24,096 bases of DNA from JBDROU01 sp043809745 [NCBI: bacterium] (lineage in GTDB: Bacteria > Elusimicrobiota > JBDRMW01). The translations under genes were made by a program, and so were the position numbers. Shown here piece after piece: positions 8,901 to 16,635 of this stretch; positions within the stretch are counted from its first letter, which is position 1, and each line of letters begins with the position of its first letter. Below the pieces are notes generated by a model. The model was not told where the DNA came from. It saw nothing but the letters and a program-made list of their open reading frames with translations, and ran no database searches. Location: assembly GCA_043809745.1 (NCBI GenBank), contig JBDROU010000012.1, positions 1 to 24,096 of the forward strand, given 5' to 3'.

Positions 8901-8937
8901 TTTTAGTTAAACGGTACTTAGTTATACTAATACTCAT
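5926..8937 (-). CDS. Large periplasmic tetratricopeptide-repeat protein
   Basis: This 1003-residue secreted protein has an N-terminal signal peptide (membrane segment about 13-32, likely cut after LFA) and is built almost entirely of TPR units. Recurrent motifs include YxxAExxFxxGxYxxAxxxY and the FPxSxxxxxAxY linkers between units, at roughly 34-37 residue spacing, about two dozen in all. It resembles BamD and YbgF/CpoB-like repeat proteins enlarged several fold. It lies directly upstream of, and overlaps, exbB, and TPR proteins of this sort commonly accompany ExbB/ExbD/TonB or Tol clusters in candidate phyla. Likely a protein-interaction scaffold in the periplasm. A 246-bp gap separates it from the PorV-like gene, so a separate promoter is possible. 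The GGAGG at the start supports the chosen ATG. Confidence 0.85.
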   Translation of the reverse strand: MSISITKYRLTKTFIMAALLCGFTGLPNLLFALSEDPKEQFGIASTSFRSGNYDKALKEYELFCKHFSKDKKRPDAEYMLAECYFAQEKYSFAGKGYRDFLLRNAGRKDLVISARFRLGECELKLNKYLAAIDHFDWVRNQQNASLRPEAFYGIAQAQFSMGEYEKSQDTFMLLLQNYPKYQALSKIVLPFGLIYLKNGETKKALEIFARCPQDIACAYYKGVCHRLLNQVISASQLFKEVLEADPSGHFADKATYQMGEAYFQSKEFPLAYSAFKNVYDKHLDSSLRPYALFRMGCVNFLTGRFQEAGLKWDQLVKQYPHNISHPASIYLLSEIALRQNELGTAIGNYAKVQNVSAYAMDAAYKIVWCLAVQGQFEEAINRADSFIKEYQWGDLAAKTYLLKGLSYHSLKKYEEAGVEYQKVLDRFPESIYFEKALYLFALSYYQQEFYGELVTNIYQTLKMSPTSGSEWYARTYFWVAEGYYKLEEYESARMVYENILNNYKQSELYPNALQGVAACYAEEGDFDRAQDYQMRAMEKSQEMAKGEVSKSLVLDTADVLFNNREYEKAVGYYDEFITKYPDHHQVDKALFQQGIALYRLEYFSEAIKKWDKLATAHPSSSLAAESLMKVGKTYFGLGRYADAIKYYQKVIDKYPDDSIVRNAYLQINQCYYNQGRIKEAIAGYKYYIDTYPKDEKIDEVKELLQMSFYRLGKTPKELLRMTEAFPKSKFTSDIFWELGAEAFNQKKYDKALEYFEKIILDFPESSQAQQAFYYKAESYFMSGEYEAAMNNYKNFIQNYPDDKLVGQSRFKYAVSMFNLKDYIQAAVAFNEFIENNPSDGQVRDATLNIPLCYRKANQFHQSIESYKTFLRRYPDDPKQQFIYLQIGGLNEEIENYLQAIEAYKKIEPPAPETFEAVFSIARCYTKMKADEEAIRTYERLASFSPKNNQFRLAGLLILGEIYEVRGQINDSLRIFKDISSNSTNPEWSSLAREKIKILQGGSK

Positions 8938-9183
8938 TTAGTCCTCCTGGTAATTTACGTTTATAGTTATTTGATGAACAAAAAAAGGTCTCCCCAAAGA
9001 AAAAATAAGAATAATACCGCAATGTTTTTCATTATTTACTGTAAGGTTATCTATGGTAACTATTGCCTAATCCCCCACCAACTAGCGCTCAAGCCTTTTA
9101 GCCGAACACTTAATCAAAACTTTTATCCCTACTGCTTACTTGTTTCAAACCTCATAAAAGATCTAAACTTAACTATTATATTA
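8938..9183. other. Intergenic gap between the PorV-like and TPR genes
   Basis: This 246-bp stretch lies inside the otherwise tight minus-strand block. It holds AT-rich sequence and a GGAGG ribosome site next to the TPR gene. I see no convincing -35/-10 pair, no hairpin with a U-run, and no recognisable riboswitch. It could carry a weak internal promoter for the TPR-Exb-TonB part. Open frames crossing it on the plus strand run into the PorV-like gene and look like shadows. Confidence 0.5.
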
Positions 9184-10560
9184 CTATTTTACTTCTTCCG
9201 GAGCAACTGGAATTTCTTCTGCCGGGACTTCTTCCAGCTGTCTGGCCTCAGGTGGTTCATTAAACTGAGGATATTCTCTATTGTTAACCTTAATCTCAAC
9301 CGCATTCTCATTAGAAGCGGATAGATCGAATGCAAACTGGCCCTTCTCAACCCATTTCTTATCGTTCTTATAGGTGATCTTAAATTCATAATTGTATTTA
9401 CCTTTGGGAACGGGACTGCCATCTTTATCCAATGCATCCCATATAATTATATCCTTAGGTCTGTAATCACCTTCGAGTTTCTTAACAACTTTTTCATTGT
9501 CATCCAAAATAGCTAACTCCCAATGTTTGATTATGAAATCCGGGATATCTGTTTTGAACTTAACCTCATTATGCAACCCTGCGAGCTCTATTGATTTTCT
9601 GCTGCCATCCAGATTGTTGCTGGGTTTAATGCGCGCTCTATAAACATTACCCCAATAGAAGTTAAAGCTTACCCTGCTTAAGTTTCCTATATCATGAGGT
9701 GAATAAGCATAATCAATTGATATAGGACTAATCTTAAAACCAACTCCATAAGTTATTTCCGAATACTGGTTTAATCCTAATCTGGCAGACACATAAGGAA
9801 CAGGATTTACTTCCATGCCAAAAGTAAAGTAGGATTTTTCCTCTCTTAACTTATTGACATCAGAAGTAATTATAAGCTTATCGCCCAATGTTTTAAATGC
9901 TGTCCCGAATTTTATATTTCTTCTGTAGTAATTGGGCGTTTCGTCAAGTGTAATAGAAGGCTCATTTAGGTTAGAAAACAACAAACCAAATGATACCATG
10001 CTGAATGGTTGATACATAGCTCCTAGATCAGCGCCCATAGCGGTCCCGGAGGTGCCAAAAACGCTTTCCTGATAAAGTTTCACATTAACACCTGCGGATA
10101 TACCCTTCCAGAGATACACTCCGTAAGAAACTATACCGGTATTATTTTGAATAGTTTCATTGGAACTGGTGACAGTGTTAACATTATTTCTTCCTTCAAA
10201 TTTATCGGAATACAGCATCACAGCAGACACTGAAACACTCCCTCTGGGCCCGAACGGATATACGCATGCAAAATAATTAAGCATGGTATCCATAAAGAAA
10301 GGGGCATGCATAGCCATGATTTGGAAATCATCAAGCAACGATAATCCCGCCGGGTTATAATAAGGAGCGCTGGCATCATTTACCAAACCGGTAAACGCGG
10401 ATCCCATTGCAAGTGATCTCGCGCCAACACCATACTGCAGATAATCATTTGCGTGTCCGTAATAGTTCTTCGCTTGAACCGAAGTTGAGAGCACACTCAT
10501 TGTTAATCCTGCTGCCATCGTCAGACTTACTAATTTTTTTGTCATTAATTTTATCTTCAT
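9184..10560 (-). CDS. PorV/PorQ-family outer-membrane barrel with C-terminal FlgD-type module
   Basis: Outer-membrane protein of 458 residues. The signal peptide ends after VQA at residue 30. The mature N-terminus carries the hallmark of the PorV/UPF0164 family, GARSLAMGSAFTGLVNDASA then YYNPAGLS (residues 47-74). A beta-barrel of alternating strands runs to about residue 305. A FlgD-Ig-like module follows (about 342-412: HWELAILDDNEKVV, IIIWDALDKDG, GKYNYEFKITY), then an acidic Pro/Glu-rich tail. PorV is the lipoprotein-independent shuttle barrel of the type IX system in Bacteroidetes; relatives in other phyla often lack the rest of that system. It starts 11 bases after the giant Ig-repeat gene with a good GGAG site, so the two are almost certainly co-transcribed. 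I infer a role in export or surface display of that protein. Confidence 0.82.
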   Translation of the reverse strand: MKIKLMTKKLVSLTMAAGLTMSVLSTSVQAKNYYGHANDYLQYGVGARSLAMGSAFTGLVNDASAPYYNPAGLSLLDDFQIMAMHAPFFMDTMLNYFACVYPFGPRGSVSVSAVMLYSDKFEGRNNVNTVTSSNETIQNNTGIVSYGVYLWKGISAGVNVKLYQESVFGTSGTAMGADLGAMYQPFSMVSFGLLFSNLNEPSITLDETPNYYRRNIKFGTAFKTLGDKLIITSDVNKLREEKSYFTFGMEVNPVPYVSARLGLNQYSEITYGVGFKISPISIDYAYSPHDIGNLSRVSFNFYWGNVYRARIKPSNNLDGSRKSIELAGLHNEVKFKTDIPDFIIKHWELAILDDNEKVVKKLEGDYRPKDIIIWDALDKDGSPVPKGKYNYEFKITYKNDKKWVEKGQFAFDLSASNENAVEIKVNNREYPQFNEPPEARQLEEVPAEEIPVAPEEVK

Positions 10561-10571
10561 ATAATTCTCCT

Positions 10572-13500
10572 TTATTTCCTGACTGCAATTTTTCGTTTTA
10601 TCGTACGGCCTTCTCCCACAATTTCTAAGATCAGGATATAACCGCCGTTCGAAACGACAAAATCGTCACTGTTTCGCCCCCACCAATCGACCCTTTGATC
10701 GCCTGCTTGACCGTGATACTCAGAATGTTCCCAAACGAGCTGGCCAAGCAGATTGTATATCGTTAATTTTACATGAGTCGCTATAGTAGTAGTATATTCA
10801 ATATGGGTAGGTTCTTTGCCGGCTTTGAAAGGATTTGGGAAATTAACTAACTTATCTGGTTCCCTGGCGCTTACAACAAGCCTCTTGCTTTTCTGCGGAC
10901 TTGCCTGATGCACCAGAGTTCCAACCGATATTGAGTAATACTCAATGTTGTATTCACCTACAGGCAGGGTAAACGGCCCCTTATACTCATGAAACTCGCC
11001 GTTATCCACCCTATACATAATCTTATCCAGTGTAAGCCCATCTGTGTCAGCAGTCAGTGAAATTGGAGTATCCGTATTTATATGAATTTCTTGAGCCAAT
11101 TCAGTTCTTATACCGTTCACAATCATAAGATCTGTTACCGGCATTCCTTTTATAGTAACATCTGTTTTCTTTGATATTGTTAAGTCTTTATACCATGCCC
11201 TTACAACCACCAAGCTTCGCGCTGTTGGTTGAGCTATAAGCTGTACTGTGGCTTTGCCGTCATTATCAGTTACAGTTTTATCTGCGCTTAAGAACACCCC
11301 ATCGTATAGCGAGTTGAACTCAAACTGGACCACCTCTCCGGGCACAGGGTTTTCATACTGATCCGTTAACATAGCGTATATATCCTGAGCCTGGCCTGCC
11401 TCCATCTCAGTCGTCTTTTCCATTATCATCTTTGTCGGCGCTCCGGCAAGCATCACAATATTATTGCTGTTCGCAGTGTCAAAATCATTCGAAGTAGCCC
11501 TTAAATATATCGTTTCTGCCTTGGTATAACTCTGTGTAAAAGAAAGTTCTCCCTTGCTAATCTCAACTGAATGGACTGACAATTGTCCCTCACCTCTTAA
11601 TCCATCCCTTGCTGAAATCGCTTCAAGATTAAAGCTTGTATTGTACCTTGGTACTATATTGCCTGTGAACTTATCGATTACTTGAATCGACACGCTAAAA
11701 GTAGCCGGAGGCCCGACTGTGGCTGTTTCCGGGACTATTACATTCAGGTTCACAGCCAGAGGCCATATCTCAATAACATTACTGAATGATTTTCTGTTAT
11801 AACTATCACTTATCATTATAATTATATCCTCAGCAACGTTATAAGCCTGATCGTTTATATTGGCTATGCCGTTAATGAGGTTCACTTGGGTAACCTGAAG
11901 TACTCCGCCTATATTAGAACTTCTGCTCGGTAGCAGAGCTGTAAGGAATATGCTGTTGTTGCTGGATATTATGCTGCCGGAATCAGAATCTTTTAGCCTT
12001 ACGGTCATCGCAAATGTTGAAGGCGGACCGGAAAAGGCTGCAGTGGGCATGCTTACCTCATAGTATGCGCCGGATACAGGTATATATACTGACTGTGTAT
12101 CTTTGGCAGGATTGGCCTTATCCTCGCAGGTTACCTTTATATTACCCGCCGAGTATATGGAGATTAAAAAGTTAGCGCCTCCATTTACAAAGCTTGCTCC
12201 CTGGTTTGGAGGATTGGCTGCATCCAGAGATCCATCTTCAGAAGTTAAGTGGATGCTGCCTTCATTGAAAGTCACAAGATTCCAGTACTGATCAACCGAT
12301 CTTATCGATACTGTAAATGGCTCGGCATTCTTCTGTTTTGTAATATTAGTTGAATCCTTACCGGTACTTGAAGGCACACCCGGGAGCACAACTTCTCCCG
12401 GAGCTACTATCTGCAGCTTCTTATATGTGTCGGGCAGTATTTCAATTATTGAGCTGGCCCTGATAGGATTAAAACCCGTTGTATTATTCTTGTCTGTAGC
12501 CTTTAAGAATATATTCTCTGCCTTGGTGTATGTCTGGTTAAATATTGTTATTCCATCAGAAAGAACAACCTCTGTAACATTAGATTCGCCTGCACCGGTC
12601 AGCCCGGTTGAAGCTGAGAGCGTCTCAATTGCTACTGTATGGTCCATACTCTTAACAATTGTGTCTGTAATTTTTTCCCTGAGCTCTATGGTAACGCTAA
12701 ATTTACTTGGCGGACCCGCGGTAGCGGTTTCCGGAACGGTAATCTCATAGCGCAGACCGTTTGGATTAACCGAAATGATGTCAGAATAATGGCTTCTGCT
12801 GTAACTATCAGTTATCCTTATCTTAATGTCTTCAACATAATCGTATTTCTGATTGTCAATAGTAACTGTTCCATCGGTCAATATTGAATTATCAACCGCA
12901 ACCAGGCCAGAAGCAGGCTCTCCATTCGGAAATACCGCCTGCATATAAAAGGTATGGTCAAAATCACCCGGCAATCCGGTTTCAGTATTTATAAGTTTAA
13001 CATCCATTATAAAATCCTTGCCCGCAAGCACACTCTCAGGCGTGGTAATACTGTATACCGCTCCCGGTGTTACCTGTATGTTAACCTTAGATTTAATAAT
13101 AGTTGCATTAGAGGCATCTGTAACACTTACGGTCACATTCCCCTGGCTGCCCAGATGGATAGTAAATTTGATCTCACCATTTACAAAAGTATCACCCTGA
13201 TTAACCGGCGGATTTATTGCTATAGAATCATCGGAGGAACTTAATGTGACCTGGCCGGAATTCATATCGGTTATTTTATTCCAATAATCATCAACCGCAA
13301 GCACAGTTACCTCAAAAGGGATACCGGCCTCTTGTTGATCTGGATCACCGGCACGACCGAATGCTGTGCCTGGATCGGATGACTGACCTGGCGCTAAGAT
13401 TAATACTTTTTTATAAGCCCCGGCAGTGCCGGTAACAGTGCTGGAGCTTCTACCTATAGTAGTATCGTTATTAACATCTCTTACATATATGGTATGTGAA

Positions 13501-16322
13501 ACTGCATTTTTTAATACTAAACTTGTAATATATGTCCCGTTAGCTGTATTGATGGTTATAGGATTCTCCATAAACTGAACAATATTATCCGGAACTAATT
13601 CCACAGTTGGAAACACTTGAACAGGATTTGAATAATAGTCACATGCCATAATAGTTGCTGTAACCTCATTACCGCATGTTGTAGCTGTAGGTGCACCTGC
13701 CTTACCTATAACCTGCCCCTGTTTATACTCCTCACCGGCAAGTAAAAGCAGAAGCTTTGTGTAATTACCGGCCCTGATATTAAATGGATTGCTGTAACCC
13801 ACCTGTGGTACCGGATCCTGATCTGCCACTGAAAGGATAACCCCGTTCCCGCTGGCAAAACTCCTTATGTCTCCACTCCACACACCGTTATTCAGCGTGA
13901 TAGTGCCGGGGTTTATTACATCTGTTCCGACAGAAAGTTGGAGATCCAAATCACTATTAACGAATGCTGTATTACCATACGGATCTTTAGCAGTAAGTGT
14001 AATAGTGAAAGGTACACCAACATTTTTGGTTACATTTATTGAATGAACCTCAACTACATAGCTGGCAACAGCACCGGGCACTACAGTTATGTAAACTTCA
14101 TCTTTCTTGCCTGCTGGATCTGAAACATCTTCAACTTTTATTTTTTTTACCTGATCAACAGGGTCATAAGTATTTAGCTGAATAGCGTATATCTCAGTAT
14201 CATTACCCATATCGATATTACCTGTTGGAATTACGCCCAAAGGATCCGTAGTTGTAAATCTAATTGTAGGATAAGGAGGATTAGCAACAGGGTTGAAATA
14301 CTGATCAACAGCATAAACAGTAACACCAAAGCTATTTGATACATTTTGATTACTCGGATCGCCTAATTTTCCATCTGACTCTATTGCCGTAGGTATTCCC
14401 GGAGCAAGCGTCTCTCCCGGACTCACCAAAACCACATCATCATATGCGCCGGGATAAACAGTTAGAGGTGTTGAATCATAAGGCCCGCCAAACGGAGCTT
14501 CCGCGCCTACCTTTAATACCTGTGTGCCGGCAGTTCTAAAAGTTACATTAAAAGCATCTTCCAGCTCCCCGCCTGCTCCGATCGTCCTGCTTGCAGGACT
14601 GAATTGAATATAACAATTATCATCTGCCAACAATTTGACATCATCGATATCCGATCCGGGCACAAGATTCCAGTATTTATCGACTACCCTTACATCCACC
14701 GACATAGAACTTCCGGCCGCAAAGTCTTCTGTCGGCACACCAGCATTACCGGGATACACACCAGAAGTAAATGTTTCTCCTTCAAGTGTTAAAAGAAGTT
14801 TTGCTCTTGCGCCGGCTATTACATCAAACTCCGCATTTTCTCCGGTATTACCCAGCGAATCTTCTATCTTAAGATGTATATTCCCCTGTACCTTGGTAAC
14901 CCTAACGTTTTGAGTACCCACAGCAGGCCATCTCCCATTAACGAATGTTATCTGGCTTTGGGGTATATCATCTGATGTATCGGTATCAACTATATTAGCG
15001 GTTGGGAGCTCTTTGCAGAATAGATTAAGTGTTTGATTATAGCTGAATTTTATGTTCCCTGATCCATCCACAGCCTCAATATACAAACCAAATGTATCCG
15101 TTGTTCGTAATTTTCTGTCCGGAGGATTAATAGCGTCTATATTATCATAAAACCTGAACTCACTCACACCCGCAGCAATAACAGGTAATTGAGTAATATT
15201 AGTATTACTGTTTATTGATTCAGTTACAGTTATAATATGAGAAACACCAACATCAACTTTTCTTATCATAAACACACTATTATATTCTTTATAGTTAGCC
15301 CCTAAATTACCGCCCGCCGGCAGGACATCATCATTCGGAGGCGTATTATAACTGGAAGTAAAGCTGACATTTGGATACGGACCGCCGTCTACCGGATTAC
15401 CCCAGCTGTCAATTGCCCAAACCTCAACTACATCAACAGGAATCCCTGCATAAGCCTGATTCGGTGTCCCTGTTTTCTTAAGACCTGACAGAACACCGGT
15501 TACGAGCGTTTCACCCGGGAAAAGCATAACAACACTATCAAACGATCCCGGATCTACAGTTAGTATACCCGTTTCCCCATGAGCAATTCCGAAACCATAA
15601 TTTATCGTGTTATTAACATATATATTATTTTCCCTGGGCACTAAATTATTCGCATTATCCATACTTCCGCCATATAAAACCAGCTGGACATCGGCAACAC
15701 CATCCACAAACTCGCTTCCATCTATAAAGGTATTGTCAACTGAACCGCCTACAAAATCCCTTATCTCACCTACCGCGCAGCTAATTTCCACCATATCATC
15801 AAACGGTTCCACTATGGTGCCGTCAATAGCTTTAGCTGAGATTGTCGCGTTAAAAGGAACACCGGCCTCTATATTAGCTGGGATAGGCACAGTAAAATAT
15901 TTTACAAGGCCAAAACATTCAACCTGGTAAGGAAGCGTGGCCTCTGGAAGATTATCCTTCTGATAAAAAACCGGCCAGTAGGTATTAGGATTGCTGAATT
16001 TCATCTGGACATCCAGTGTACCATTAATAAGCGTCTTTCCGTTATTATAGATGACCGTAATGCCGGATTGGGGATCATGTTCAATATTTACCGAAGCGGT
16101 ATTGTCAAAAACACCACCGGTATAGGCCATAACGGTAAAAACATAGGTTTTTGTTTCAAGCACCTTCGTAGGCCCGGAAAGCCTTAAATTATCCCAAGCC
16201 ATAGCGTTGGCAATAAGCGCAAAACTTATTACCAGGCTCGAGACAATTAATCTCTTTAGAGAGAGCCTCATAAGCCAATTTTTTCCAACTTCATTAATCT
16301 TCTTAATCATTTGTTTAATCAT
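10572..16322 (-). CDS. Giant secreted Ig-repeat surface protein (adhesin-like) with FlgD-like C-terminal tail
   Basis: This 1916-residue protein has a signal peptide cleaved after AMA at about residue 42. Two Ig-like repeat types alternate. Type A opens with a PGE-T/xxG motif and an AVDxYWNPV core (starting near 261, 507, 628, 854, 972 and 1301). Type B opens with VPETAxxGPPxxFSV and contains xYTKAExIxLKATD (clearest at 1089-1190, 1192-1296, 1420-1522 and 1526-1625; weaker at 143, 388 and 753). A Big_1/invasin-like domain (1628-1725), an OmpL47/chitobiase-like domain (1727-1820) and a tail (1825-1916) follow. The tail has NFPNPFKAGKEPTHIEY, LTIYNLLGQLVW, DWWGRNSDD and NGGYILILEI, a FlgD-Ig/type-IX-like pattern. 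The role is most likely adhesion or cell-surface structure. Expression appears to be set by the long upstream leader. A GGAG lies 8 bases before the ATG; Met5 or Met18 are alternative starts. Confidence 0.82.
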   Translation of the reverse strand: MIKQMIKKINEVGKNWLMRLSLKRLIVSSLVISFALIANAMAWDNLRLSGPTKVLETKTYVFTVMAYTGGVFDNTASVNIEHDPQSGITVIYNNGKTLINGTLDVQMKFSNPNTYWPVFYQKDNLPEATLPYQVECFGLVKYFTVPIPANIEAGVPFNATISAKAIDGTIVEPFDDMVEISCAVGEIRDFVGGSVDNTFIDGSEFVDGVADVQLVLYGGSMDNANNLVPRENNIYVNNTINYGFGIAHGETGILTVDPGSFDSVVMLFPGETLVTGVLSGLKKTGTPNQAYAGIPVDVVEVWAIDSWGNPVDGGPYPNVSFTSSYNTPPNDDVLPAGGNLGANYKEYNSVFMIRKVDVGVSHIITVTESINSNTNITQLPVIAAGVSEFRFYDNIDAINPPDRKLRTTDTFGLYIEAVDGSGNIKFSYNQTLNLFCKELPTANIVDTDTSDDIPQSQITFVNGRWPAVGTQNVRVTKVQGNIHLKIEDSLGNTGENAEFDVIAGARAKLLLTLEGETFTSGVYPGNAGVPTEDFAAGSSMSVDVRVVDKYWNLVPGSDIDDVKLLADDNCYIQFSPASRTIGAGGELEDAFNVTFRTAGTQVLKVGAEAPFGGPYDSTPLTVYPGAYDDVVLVSPGETLAPGIPTAIESDGKLGDPSNQNVSNSFGVTVYAVDQYFNPVANPPYPTIRFTTTDPLGVIPTGNIDMGNDTEIYAIQLNTYDPVDQVKKIKVEDVSDPAGKKDEVYITVVPGAVASYVVEVHSINVTKNVGVPFTITLTAKDPYGNTAFVNSDLDLQLSVGTDVINPGTITLNNGVWSGDIRSFASGNGVILSVADQDPVPQVGYSNPFNIRAGNYTKLLLLLAGEEYKQGQVIGKAGAPTATTCGNEVTATIMACDYYSNPVQVFPTVELVPDNIVQFMENPITINTANGTYITSLVLKNAVSHTIYVRDVNNDTTIGRSSSTVTGTAGAYKKVLILAPGQSSDPGTAFGRAGDPDQQEAGIPFEVTVLAVDDYWNKITDMNSGQVTLSSSDDSIAINPPVNQGDTFVNGEIKFTIHLGSQGNVTVSVTDASNATIIKSKVNIQVTPGAVYSITTPESVLAGKDFIMDVKLINTETGLPGDFDHTFYMQAVFPNGEPASGLVAVDNSILTDGTVTIDNQKYDYVEDIKIRITDSYSRSHYSDIISVNPNGLRYEITVPETATAGPPSKFSVTIELREKITDTIVKSMDHTVAIETLSASTGLTGAGESNVTEVVLSDGITIFNQTYTKAENIFLKATDKNNTTGFNPIRASSIIEILPDTYKKLQIVAPGEVVLPGVPSSTGKDSTNITKQKNAEPFTVSIRSVDQYWNLVTFNEGSIHLTSEDGSLDAANPPNQGASFVNGGANFLISIYSAGNIKVTCEDKANPAKDTQSVYIPVSGAYYEVSMPTAAFSGPPSTFAMTVRLKDSDSGSIISSNNSIFLTALLPSRSSNIGGVLQVTQVNLINGIANINDQAYNVAEDIIIMISDSYNRKSFSNVIEIWPLAVNLNVIVPETATVGPPATFSVSIQVIDKFTGNIVPRYNTSFNLEAISARDGLRGEGQLSVHSVEISKGELSFTQSYTKAETIYLRATSNDFDTANSNNIVMLAGAPTKMIMEKTTEMEAGQAQDIYAMLTDQYENPVPGEVVQFEFNSLYDGVFLSADKTVTDNDGKATVQLIAQPTARSLVVVRAWYKDLTISKKTDVTIKGMPVTDLMIVNGIRTELAQEIHINTDTPISLTADTDGLTLDKIMYRVDNGEFHEYKGPFTLPVGEYNIEYYSISVGTLVHQASPQKSKRLVVSAREPDKLVNFPNPFKAGKEPTHIEYTTTIATHVKLTIYNLLGQLVWEHSEYHGQAGDQRVDWWGRNSDDFVVSNGGYILILEIVGEGRTIKRKIAVRK

Positions 16323-16339
16323 TTTTTATCTCCTTAATT

Positions 16340-16390
16340 AAAAATCCTAAACACACTAATGTATTTAGGATCTGCGGGGTTTTAGTGTGT
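16340..16390 (-). terminator. Riboswitch expression platform: two mutually exclusive hairpins
   Basis: Read on the minus strand just after the aptamer, ACACACTAA (16382-16390) pairs perfectly with TTAGTGTGT (16351-16359), giving hairpin 1. ATCCTAAA (16364-16371) pairs perfectly with TTTAGGAT (16344-16351) and is followed by a U-run (16340-16344), giving hairpin 2, a weak intrinsic terminator shape. The left arm of hairpin 2 lies in the loop of hairpin 1, and the right arm of hairpin 1 lies in the loop of hairpin 2, so only one can form at a time. The ribosome site of the giant gene follows within 15 bases. The base pairing is directly visible. That it acts as terminator and antiterminator is inference, and control of translation is also possible. 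Confidence 0.6.
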
Positions 16391-16395
16391 TTTTT

Positions 16396-16535
16396 GGTAA
16401 TTCAGCCATCCGCTTTAAACGGACCTGTAACTTTGCCAACCCCTCTCTGCCCCCCTGAAACAGAGATTCGGGTTGTCTTTAAAACATTTCTTAAAAAATG
16501 TCTTAAAGAGTCCTTCGATTACTCGAAGTTTGCCC
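16396..16535 (-). promoter_or_regulatory. Class I cyclic-di-GMP (GEMM-I) riboswitch aptamer with a 73-nt two-hairpin insertion
   Basis: On the minus strand the 5' part reads GGGCAAAC (16535-16528), then a hairpin with CUUCGA/UCGAAG arms and a GUAA tetraloop (16528-16513), then GGAC. The 3' part reads GCAAAGUUACAGGUCC (16436-16421), a short hairpin, AUGGCUGAAUUACC, ending at 16396. These match the two halves of the Vibrio Vc2 aptamer as I recall it. The equivalents are G20 = 16533, A47 = 16433 and C92 = 16397, and the GNRA loop is present. G at position 20 argues for c-di-GMP rather than cGAMP. Unusually, 16437-16509 is inserted between the C43 and G44 equivalents. It consists of two back-to-back hairpins (16477-16508, 13-bp stem; 16437-16475). 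The aptamer lies in the leader of the giant surface-protein gene. Confidence 0.72.
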
Positions 16536-16595
16536 TCCGCACTCTTTTACTGCTGCTTCCTTGCGGAGCCTCCTAAAATTTTCTTTTTAGGAAGG
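16535..16595 (-). ncRNA. Two further leader hairpins upstream of the aptamer
   Basis: The leader RNA of the giant gene can form a hairpin with CCUAAAA/UUUUAGG arms extended by CCUU/GAGG (within 16569-16595). It can also form a 6-bp stem CUCCGC/GCGGAG with a 22-nt loop (16563-16568 with 16535-16540), which ends exactly where the aptamer starts. Neither is followed by a U-run. They may insulate the aptamer or take part in its folding. Only the complementarity is observed; no family is recognised. Confidence 0.4.
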
Positions 16596-16635
16596 TTTGT
16601 CAGCGCATATTTTCAAAGTTCAAATTTTCACTATC

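Noticed and set aside
8971-9324. Plus-strand frame of 117 codons
   Set aside because: Its second half is antisense to the end of the PorV-like gene, and the first half is AT-rich, low in complexity and lacks a ribosome site.
16396-16475. A complete, standard-size GEMM aptamer in the 3' part alone
   Set aside because: The hairpin at 16437-16475 lacks a GNRA loop and the GGGCAAAC strand. Those occur only further upstream at 16535-16513, so the aptamer must span the insertion.
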